From Streptococcus mitis (lineage in GTDB: Bacteria > Bacillota > Bacilli > Lactobacillales > Streptococcaceae), in NCBI RefSeq assembly GCF_002096845.1, contig NZ_NCVK01000012.1, positions 1-64,000 of the forward strand: a stretch of DNA of 64,000 nt. The letters run 5' to 3'. The position numbers and the translations under genes are program-made. Positions 10,282-17,028 of this stretch are shown piece after piece. Every line of letters starts with the position of its first letter. The first letter of the stretch is position 1. The notes under the pieces are model-generated. The model did no database searches. It worked only from the letters and a program-made list of their open reading frames with translations, and had not been told where the DNA came from.

Positions 10282-10312
10282 TAAAAAATAGATGACTTAC
10301 AGAACCTGTAAG
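10282..10312 (-). terminator. Candidate terminator for a minus-strand transcript
   Basis: A perfect 7-bp stem (CTTACAG / CTGTAAG, 3-base loop) at 10296-10312 is followed, in minus orientation, by a T-rich tract at 10283-10290. No minus-strand gene precedes it, only the 54-bp tandem repeat, so it may end a small RNA. Confidence 0.4.
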
Positions 10313-10332
10313 CCACCTAGTCAGTCGGTTTA

Positions 10333-10440
10333 TTCTGGTGTCTGCCACCGCTTGGCCCTTACGTCCAAGATTGCTATCGGATTTCGTTCTGGTGTCCGCC
10401 ACCGCTTGGCCCTTATGTCCAAGATTACTATCAGATTGAC
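10333..10440. repeat. 54-bp direct tandem repeat, two copies
   Basis: ttctggtgtc starts at 10333 and again at 10387; the units differ at a handful of positions. On the minus strand both units are open in one frame, encoding SDSNLGHKGQAVADTR and SDSNLGRKGQAVADTR, but there is no start codon with a ribosome binding site and a stop lies shortly upstream. I do not recognise the sequence. Confidence 0.7.
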
Positions 10441-10551
10441 CATGAGCCGACCACTCATCTACACCATTATTCTAACGAATATGAGCTACAAACGCAAGAG
10501 AAAAACTTATTTTGGATTTATACACTATAGATAACATACACTATCTTCAGA

Positions 10552-10580
10552 TTGAACTTTTGCTCAAAATAAGCTATAAT
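10552..10580 (+). promoter_or_regulatory. Promoter of the GNAT module
   Basis: TTGAAC at 10552-10557 and a perfect TATAAT at 10575-10580 are separated by 17 bases. Transcription would start about 25 bases before the ATG at 10611, which is preceded by the strong ribosome binding site AGGAGG. Confidence 0.8.
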
Positions 10581-10610
10581 GAATTTAAGTAGAAACAGGA
10601 GGTAGAACAA

Positions 10611-10775
10611 ATGGCTACAATCAGTTTAACACGTGATATAAAACTAACAAACGAAGATGCTCTAAAAATTCTTAATCATAAACCATCTAAAAAGCTACAA
10701 GCCGTCTTGAAATCTATTGAATCACAGGACGCTACCGCTCCAACGAAAAATAAACTCATTTCAAAGTATCTGTAA
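10611..10775 (+). CDS. 54-residue protein, candidate antitoxin
   Basis: Reads MATISLTRDIKLTNEDALKI and ends SKYL at 10773-10775. AGGAGG lies 8 bases before the ATG. The short N-terminal strand followed by a helical segment (a ribbon-helix-helix-like start) and the small basic size fit an antitoxin or small DNA-binding protein. It is co-transcribed with the GNAT gene, whose ATG begins one base after this stop, an arrangement typical of toxin-antitoxin pairs. I do not recognise the family with certainty, and an unrelated small protein remains possible. Confidence 0.65.
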   Translation: MATISLTRDIKLTNEDALKILNHKPSKKLQAVLKSIESQDATAPTKNKLISKYL

Positions 10776-10776
10776 G

Positions 10777-11385
10777 ATGACAATTCAAGTAACACCACTT
10801 AAGCAATATCTTGAAAATATTCAAGTGCTAGCTCCTGATAAAACTGAGAAACAAGTTCAGGAGCTATTTAAAACTATCATTTTAGAAAATGTTGATTTCA
10901 ACGGTAATGAAGAGATGTTGACTTATCTATCTGATAAAGCCCCCAATTTTGAAAAACAACATCGTTCTCGTAATTTTATCGTTGAAGAAACTGAAACAAA
11001 TAACATCATAGGATTCTTTAGTTTATCTCTCAAAGTTGTTGATATTTCTGATTTAGATAAATCCTTAAAAAAGAAACTCGTCCTAAAAGGGAAAAGTCCC
11101 AAAAATATTGATTATCTCCCTGTGTTACTTATCGGTCAATTCGGCAAAAACACAAAGCTAAATAAACTATCAGGACAAGAGTTATTTGAAATTGTAATTC
11201 AAAAAATTGAAGAATTTCGAGCAATTGTAGGAACTCAGATGGTATTTTTAGATAGTATCAATCATCCTAAAGTCATTCAATTTTATGAACAGTTCGGATT
11301 TGTTGCTTACAGTCAATTGATTAAAGACGATCATCAAGTAACTTATCAGCCTATGGCATTAAATATGTCACTCTATAAAAAATAA
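10777..11385 (+). CDS. GNAT-family acetyltransferase, candidate toxin
   Basis: 202 residues from the ATG at 10777. The frame is open further upstream to 10717, but that part overlaps the preceding gene, and the ATG one base after its stop is the natural coupled start. Features of the Gcn5-related N-acetyltransferase fold are the strand pair around IIGFFSLSL, the motif-A-like stretch YLPVLLIGQFGKN followed by a helix (GQELFEIVIQKI), and the C-terminal HPKVIQFYEQFGFV, the usual GNAT motif B. At about 200 residues it is longer than most TacT/AtaT toxins. In this setting (small partner gene upstream, own promoter and terminator, among mobile debris) a tRNA-acetylating toxin is one reading; a resistance- or metabolite-acetylating enzyme is another. 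Confidence 0.75.
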   Translation: MTIQVTPLKQYLENIQVLAPDKTEKQVQELFKTIILENVDFNGNEEMLTYLSDKAPNFEKQHRSRNFIVEETETNNIIGFFSLSLKVVDISDLDKSLKKKLVLKGKSPKNIDYLPVLLIGQFGKNTKLNKLSGQELFEIVIQKIEEFRAIVGTQMVFLDSINHPKVIQFYEQFGFVAYSQLIKDDHQVTYQPMALNMSLYKK

Positions 11386-11386
11386 G

Positions 11387-11421
11387 AATCATGTCACCTA
11401 AACTGATGACATGATTTTTTT
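11387..11421. terminator. Bidirectional terminator
   Basis: A 10-bp stem (AATCATGTCA / TGACATGATT, 11387-11416) has a T-tract on the plus side (11415-11421) and a shorter T-rich run on the minus side. It closes the plus-strand GNAT module and the converging minus-strand conjugation operon. Confidence 0.75.
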
Positions 11422-11545
11422 ATTTCGTTGTATAGGCAAAACTAATGGCACTATCTGCTTGCGAGATTTTTCTAAAGGTATAGTTAGGGTTGCCACCATA
11501 GTTAGTTTCAGACACAAGGAAAGAACCATCATCATAGACCTTCTA
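11420..11545 (-). pseudogene. 3' exon of the interrupted lysozyme/CHAP gene, frameshifted
   Basis: Directly after the intron end the sequence reads AGAAGGTCTATGATGATGG. Joined to the G left at 14329 it continues the upstream gene as V-E-K-V-Y-D-D-G. The rest matches the end of a CHAP domain (SETNYGGNPNYTFRKIS, ending FAYTTK with TAA at 11420-11422) only if one T is removed from the T-run at 11520-11523. As written, the spliced frame stops after DDGSFPCV, about 30 residues early. Either the gene carries a real homopolymer frameshift or this is a sequencing error. Confidence 0.75.
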
Positions 11546-11629
11546 TAGCGATAGGTAAAACTTTGATACTATCTCCATCTTTTCCCCCGCTTCACACCGT
11601 GCGTGCGACTTTCACCGCACACGGCGTTC
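11546..11629 (-). ncRNA. Group II intron ribozyme domains V and VI
   Basis: Domain V is the 34-36 nt hairpin CCGTGTGCGG-TGAAAG-TCGCACGCACGG, with the conserved bulge and loop. It is followed by a longer hairpin (GGAGATAGTATCAAAG ... CTATC) that would hold the branch-point A of domain VI. These are the catalytic core for splicing, and both look intact. Confidence 0.8.
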
Positions 11630-11680
11630 CATCAATAGTGTATTATCACGATTTTGCTTTATCGTGCTGTATTAATATGA

Positions 11681-13603
11681 TTAACATAATTGTTCTAAGT
11701 TCAAATTTTCTTTCAATAATGGTGAATTTCCTACAAGTTCGCGCAACTGATTTAATTTGGTCAGTCCTGTATTACTCAAATTCAAAAGCTGAAAGAGATT
11801 TTTGATAACCTTCTCATTTGTTGCGTGAATCAGGCGATGAATATCTCGTCCAACAATGATAAGGTTCCTATAAGAGTCATCCTTTGTTTCTAACCACGGT
11901 CTCTTATGGTGACAATGAATATCATCCATATCCAATTCCTGACCGGTTACAGCACATTTCCCTTTTTGAGCTACAAATAAAGAAATTCGATTATCATTGT
12001 ATTCAACTGTTGCACGCTTATTTATAATTGAGTGTTCTCTCAGCCATTTTAATTTCCATGTTTCAACAGATTCCTGTTGTTTATGAATCAATTTTCTCCC
12101 CTCGGGAGTATACCTATTCAGATTCTTATTTCTTCCTTTTAGTGTTCTCGTCTTGACATAGCTAATTGGAAGAATTGGATAACCCATTAAGTACCGAATA
12201 TTTTGAGATTGGAGGTAGGGGAGAAGTCCTTTATCTTTTCCCTTGTATTCTCCTATTTTTGTCAGACCTTTCGCCTGCAATCGATTTTTAAAAGAGAGAT
12301 AAAGCTGATAATGAATTTCTTCTAAATCCTTACTCACATGTGTTGCCATACTATAATAGTTATGAATACCGATAACCATACTATTATACTTCTGTATTTC
12401 ACGAATAATTGTTTCTTTAGCACCTTTAATTTGTATCAATTTCATCTGTTGTTTCAGTTGATGTTTAATGCGTTTCTTGGCTTTTGATGCAATATGAGAG
12501 AAACAAACCAAACGATTATTCTTAGAAACTAGCTTTAAAGTAATCCCAAGGAATTCACTGCTTTTCTTTCTCAGATTGGTAATTTGAGATTTTTCCTCTG
12601 AAATAGGGAGGTTAAGTCGTTCTTTTAACCACAATTTTACAGCCTTAAACGTTCGCTCTGCCTCATTCCTATTTCGACAAAAGATTTTAAAATCATCCGC
12701 ATATCGGACAATATAAACTTCTTTTAGCGTCGTTGAAGCTCGCAGCTTTCTGTAAACATGTGACTTGTGTCTTGTTCCCTTGGAATTATATTGAGGAACT
12801 AATTCCTTACAATCTCTTTCTTCCCATTGCCGTCCTATCCACCAATCAAATTCATTGAGATTGATATTGGCAAGTAGTGGAGATAAGATACCTCCTTGTG
12901 GTGTGCCCTTAGTTGGATAGGTCACTTTTCCATTCGGAAGAACAATTGGTGCTTTTAACATTTTTCGAATAATCACTAGAAGTTGTTTGTCCCTGATACC
13001 TAATGTCCAGATTTGACGCATTAACTTAGTATGATTCACTTCATCAAAAAAGCCTTTAATATCAACGTCAACGACATAAGTCATATGACTTTTATTCATA
13101 CGATACATACAGTCCATAATAGCGTTATCAGCCGACCTTAAGGGTCTAAATCCATAACTGTGTTTGTAAAATTTCGCTTCACAGATTGGCTCCAACACTT
13201 GTAAAATACACTGTTGAGCTACTCTGTCCCACATCGAGGGAATGCCAAGTGGTCGTTTCTTCCCATTTGGCTTAGGAATCTCTACTCTTCTGACTTTTCT
13301 GGGTCTATAATATTGAAATCTTCTTTGAACTTTAGAGATAAAGTCTTCTTGGGTCAGATTTTCTAAATCTTTAATGGTAACACCATCTACTCCTTCGGTT
13401 TGACTACCACCATTTCGCTTTATGGTACGATAAGCGAGCAGTATATTCTCGGGAGATGTGATAATGTTCATTAAGTTCTTAAAAATGAATCCATTTTGAC
13501 TTTTGGAATATAAATCATCAAATATCTCGGTCATGCCATAGTATTCCGCATATCTTAATTTTTGATGTTTTAATAGTTTGTCATCATTTTTTGGTTTCGT
13601 CAT
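11681..13603 (-). CDS. ltrA: Group II intron reverse transcriptase / maturase / endonuclease
   Basis: 640 residues, full length for LtrA-type proteins. RT motifs include LGIPSMWDRVAQQCI (RT2-3 region), GTPQGGILSPLLANI, and the catalytic VRYADDFKIFCR at about residue 304. A maturase X domain follows, and the C-terminal HNH endonuclease has CAVTG, IHCHHKRPW and NLIIVGRDIHRLIHA at about 545-600. An AGGAG lies 9 bases before the ATG. The protein helps the intron RNA fold and splice and lets it reinsert by target-primed reverse transcription. No frameshift is visible, so the intron may still be mobile. Confidence 0.92.
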   Translation of the reverse strand: MTKPKNDDKLLKHQKLRYAEYYGMTEIFDDLYSKSQNGFIFKNLMNIITSPENILLAYRTIKRNGGSQTEGVDGVTIKDLENLTQEDFISKVQRRFQYYRPRKVRRVEIPKPNGKKRPLGIPSMWDRVAQQCILQVLEPICEAKFYKHSYGFRPLRSADNAIMDCMYRMNKSHMTYVVDVDIKGFFDEVNHTKLMRQIWTLGIRDKQLLVIIRKMLKAPIVLPNGKVTYPTKGTPQGGILSPLLANINLNEFDWWIGRQWEERDCKELVPQYNSKGTRHKSHVYRKLRASTTLKEVYIVRYADDFKIFCRNRNEAERTFKAVKLWLKERLNLPISEEKSQITNLRKKSSEFLGITLKLVSKNNRLVCFSHIASKAKKRIKHQLKQQMKLIQIKGAKETIIREIQKYNSMVIGIHNYYSMATHVSKDLEEIHYQLYLSFKNRLQAKGLTKIGEYKGKDKGLLPYLQSQNIRYLMGYPILPISYVKTRTLKGRNKNLNRYTPEGRKLIHKQQESVETWKLKWLREHSIINKRATVEYNDNRISLFVAQKGKCAVTGQELDMDDIHCHHKRPWLETKDDSYRNLIIVGRDIHRLIHATNEKVIKNLFQLLNLSNTGLTKLNQLRELVGNSPLLKENLNLEQLC

Positions 13604-14311
13604 GGTCTATCACTCCTCTCTTTGGATTCGTGACCTTTTATGTCTTACAAGAATCCATGAAATGATAAAGTTCATAACAATACACTATTGACTAGTGGCT
13701 GTTCCTCCAGTATCATTACAACACTTTCAAAGGTCGTGCCACCACTCTCACTAGAGATTAAGGAAAGTTATGATTTTCTTTCCAATGTTTCTCTGGTTGT
13801 GCAACCTCCACATCTCTAGCTTTCGACGTTCCCTTATCTTTATCAATACTAAACTTAGGTGCCTAGCTATACCCCTTCAACTTTGATATGCCTGTAACAT
13901 AACAAGGAATTTCATATCGTCGATTCTTACTCTTCCTCAAGTTGAAACAACTTACGTTGTTATACGCATTTCTACGTACTCGCCTTCGGAGCGTACATTC
14001 GCTGGTTCGTCAGTGCTCATGCACATTCTCACCCTATTTAGTTTTTAATGACTCCCGACCTATCAGATACATATTCCACCTCTGGAACACTTTCGATTCT
14101 TAAGTCCTTAAGAATGACGGTATATTTCAGCCAACTTCACCGAGCTTCATACCTTTACCTTTGCACAAGATAAACGCATGTCGGAGTATTAGAGAAATCG
14201 TTTCAGGGCGTTACCCCTTCATTCCAATTTTCAAGATAAGAGTTCTCCATTCTATTCAAATTTAACCTGATTATCAGGTTGATTTTTCAAGAACGTGTCT
14301 AACCTTTTCAG

Positions 14312-17017
14312 TTAGAAACGTCTCGCACCGACAAAAGCCACATGACCATAGTCTGCTGGTGTACCATGTGTACCTCCTACAAAAGAAACAATAGCACCTG
14401 CTCTTGGTGTAGAGCCCGTTTCCCCACCAAGACTTGAAGCTGTCGCAACCCAGTCTTGACCATTTCCCATGGTATTAATGATTGAAATCTTTTCTCCATT
14501 TCTACCTTTTAATTTTAAGCCTAACTGGTTCATACGAGCCGCAACACCCCATGTACATTGTCCATAAGCATAGGCCATACCATCTCCACCACCAGGAACA
14601 GAATGATCATACAAGTCCCCACGAACCCCTTCAAGGGATTGTGGATCACTTTTTGCCTGTCCTCCATTTGTTTGACTAAAGCCTTTTTCAATTTGGTAAT
14701 ACCATTCCGTTGCTCTGGTTTGTCTTTCCAGTAGTTTGTCACCAGAATTTCCCTCCCAATAGGTAAGGAAGAGTTGGGCGAGATTGGCTGCACTGCCCGT
14801 ATTTCCAAAGAAATCCTTTAACCAACTTTGATAGTAAGGACTATCCCCATGAAGCATAAAATCAAGTTGGAGGTCTAAATCATACCACTTCTTATTTTTG
14901 ATATGTGCATAATTCAATAAAGCTGTATGCCGTGTTGAACCATCTGCAGTATCTGTCCATTGACCTAAACCTAAACCTCTATGAAGAATATTAGGATAAG
15001 CACCACTATAAATGGCTGGACCTCCAATCGCTAACCATGCTTCATCATCCCATGAGGAATCGGTAGCGCCAACAGGAGGAGATAAGTAATCTCCTTCAGC
15101 TCGTTTAGGATTGATAGAAGACTCTACCGACCAATTTCCTAAAATAGCCGCAATGGCTTGGGGACTTGCCCCTTGAGATTTCAAAAACTCATAAATATGT
15201 TTTGCTCGTTCAAACTCATCCCCACCAAACTGACCAATGGCAGGTAAGATAGTTGTCTGAAGTTGAATGACTTTTGGAAAATAAAATTGCGGATTGACAT
15301 ACACCAATTTTTCTTTCTTGTTCTTATACTTTTGATAGGAAACTTTCAAACCTGTATCGTCTGGTGTTTCACCAATAACATCACCAGTTAAGACCCTTGT
15401 CCCCTCAATCGCACGGCCATTATGAATGGAATACAAGGTCAATCGACTCTCATTCTCTCCTTTTCCGTTAGTGAGAATAACATTGTCGCCATCTAGAGAT
15501 ACAACACCATCCATTGGTGCGACAATCGTTTGGTGAGCCTTTGATTCTAGTAGAATGTACTCCTGAAGAGTAGGTTTCCCATCTAAATCATAGTATCCAT
15601 AACGATAAGTCATGGTTAGACTATCTTCGTTGCTTTTCCCCTCAAATGGATTGTCCAATTCCTGCATGGAAGCATACACACCCTCTTCTTTTAGTTCCTT
15701 TATTTCCTCTTGATCGTCTTTCGAGAGTTTATACTTAGGAGTTTCATAGAGGTCTTGCATGGATTTCAAATCATCCCCATCGTTTAAATCATGCCACAAA
15801 GTAGACAGATAATCCTTGTAAGTTTCTGAACTAAATAAGTGAACTGGTTTGTGTAACTCATAGTCATGGAATTTAAAATTCATATACCCCATCACATCAT
15901 CAACTTTTGTGTAATAGGTAATTCCTTTGTCATTTGTACGAGTATGTTCTGCGTCTTCCCAAGTCAGGTGGGTATAAGCTTTTGTTAATTCAAATTCATC
16001 TTGTTGAATTAAACTAGCAGATGAAAATCCTAAAAAGAAGCTCATCATAAATAAGAGAAGAAAGACTAATCCTCCAACTATCCAGGTTGCAGGATTTCCA
16101 GCCGCAAATGTAAAGAAGGAAAAGGCTGCTTTTAGTTTTTGATAGATATTTCGGACACTTGTAAGACCTTGTTTCTTTAATTTTCGAAATCGATTTTTAA
16201 AGGAACTTGGGTTATCTTTCGCTAGTTTCCATCCTTTTTCATCCTTAAAATGATGGTATCGCTCTTTTGTGTTGGTCAGTCTTTTCTTGGTAAAACGACC
16301 TGTTGCTTGTCCTGTTTTGACACTAGCTTTTCCAAGGTTATAAGAAAGCCGACTGTAGCGTTTTCCTTTTCTAATTGTCTCTTGAAGTGTGCGATAACCT
16401 TCTAAATCTTCATTTTCTGAAGCTAACTCTCCACCTTCACGTCCAAGGACATAAAGAAAAGTTTTGGCTTTCCTACTGACTTTTTTGGACTTATAGGCTT
16501 GTTTAGTAGATTTTAGATTCTCTTTTGCGGCCTTGACTTCTTTCTTAGCTTTTAATTCTTCTAAACTCTTCCCTTGAAAGAAAAAATTTGATTTTGCTTT
16601 TGATTCCTGACCGTAGAGAAATTTTTGATTGGTTTTTCTTTCTTTACGACTCTCTTTTCTTTCTTCTTTTGCTTCTACCTTGGCTTCTCTAAATTGCTTC
16701 TTGGCTATTTTCAATCGTTTCCTAGCATGAGGCAATCGTCTGTCTCTTAATTCTTTACGATTCAAAAGAGATAGAGGACTATTTTGAAGAATATGATTGT
16801 AGTCTTCATTTGCTTGTTTTACTCTCTCCTTTGAAGCTTCTCTCATCTCCTCTAGCTTTTCTTTTATCTCTTTTTTCCATGCTTTATCATCCAGTACAGC
16901 GGAATCTTTTTTCTGTTTCCTCACCTCCTTCTTTCCTTTTTTCAAGAATTTTTTCTCATCTTTTAGACTTCTTCTAAATGCCTTTCGGGCACGTATGATT
17001 TCTCTTTTATCCTTCAT
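14312..17017 (-). CDS. ICE peptidoglycan hydrolase (VirB1-like: lysozyme + CHAP), split by intron
   Basis: The unspliced frame gives 901 residues, of which the last five (GARRF) come from the intron; exon 1 ends at 14329. Residues 1-300 are extremely Lys/Arg/Glu-rich and coiled-coil-like, ahead of one membrane segment (WIVGGLVFLLLFMMSFFLGF, about 313-332). Outside are a degenerate M23-like beta domain (about 495-575), a phage-tail-type lysozyme domain (HIYEFLKSQGAS, GLGQWTD; about 605-775) and a CHAP amidase domain with the catalytic Cys in YGQCTWG (about 820) and His in YGHVAFV. It opens the recipient or donor wall for the secretion channel. It is the last gene of the transfer operon here, 11 bases after virB4. 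Without splicing the CHAP domain lacks its last strands. Confidence 0.88.
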   Translation of the reverse strand: MKDKREIIRARKAFRRSLKDEKKFLKKGKKEVRKQKKDSAVLDDKAWKKEIKEKLEEMREASKERVKQANEDYNHILQNSPLSLLNRKELRDRRLPHARKRLKIAKKQFREAKVEAKEERKESRKERKTNQKFLYGQESKAKSNFFFQGKSLEELKAKKEVKAAKENLKSTKQAYKSKKVSRKAKTFLYVLGREGGELASENEDLEGYRTLQETIRKGKRYSRLSYNLGKASVKTGQATGRFTKKRLTNTKERYHHFKDEKGWKLAKDNPSSFKNRFRKLKKQGLTSVRNIYQKLKAAFSFFTFAAGNPATWIVGGLVFLLLFMMSFFLGFSSASLIQQDEFELTKAYTHLTWEDAEHTRTNDKGITYYTKVDDVMGYMNFKFHDYELHKPVHLFSSETYKDYLSTLWHDLNDGDDLKSMQDLYETPKYKLSKDDQEEIKELKEEGVYASMQELDNPFEGKSNEDSLTMTYRYGYYDLDGKPTLQEYILLESKAHQTIVAPMDGVVSLDGDNVILTNGKGENESRLTLYSIHNGRAIEGTRVLTGDVIGETPDDTGLKVSYQKYKNKKEKLVYVNPQFYFPKVIQLQTTILPAIGQFGGDEFERAKHIYEFLKSQGASPQAIAAILGNWSVESSINPKRAEGDYLSPPVGATDSSWDDEAWLAIGGPAIYSGAYPNILHRGLGLGQWTDTADGSTRHTALLNYAHIKNKKWYDLDLQLDFMLHGDSPYYQSWLKDFFGNTGSAANLAQLFLTYWEGNSGDKLLERQTRATEWYYQIEKGFSQTNGGQAKSDPQSLEGVRGDLYDHSVPGGGDGMAYAYGQCTWGVAARMNQLGLKLKGRNGEKISIINTMGNGQDWVATASSLGGETGSTPRAGAIVSFVGGTHGTPADYGHVAFVGARRF

Positions 17018-17028
17018 TTACCTTCCCC

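Larger units (their letters stand above)
11546..14328 (-). mobile_element. Group II intron (2,783 nt) inserted in a conjugation gene
   Basis: The 5' boundary is GTGCG, the group II consensus, with its first G at 14328. The 3' boundary is ...GCTAT at 11546, fitting the AY rule. Domain V (about 11594-11629, containing GTGAAAGTCGCAC) and a domain VI hairpin precede the 3' end. An intron-encoded reverse transcriptase occupies 11681-13603 and the roughly 720 bases before it are ribozyme domains I to IV. The boundaries are supported because joining 14329 to 11545 restores the CHAP reading frame. The exon end TTGTCG can pair, with two G-U wobbles, with TGACGA at 14007-14012 (minus strand), a candidate EBS1. 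Confidence 0.9.

Noticed and set aside
10292-10534. 80-residue plus-strand open frame across the 54-bp repeat
   Set aside because: No ribosome binding site, composition unlike a streptococcal protein, and open only because the repeat unit is a multiple of three.
10333-11385. Tandem repeat followed by a GNAT gene as a type III (RNA antitoxin) system
   Set aside because: Only two 54-bp units; the promoter and a protein-coding small gene lie between repeat and GNAT gene, and the repeat's terminator points the other way.
14530-14808. Second frame within the lysozyme/CHAP gene
   Set aside because: Minus-strand overlap frame with no ribosome binding site; the main frame has clear domain motifs throughout.
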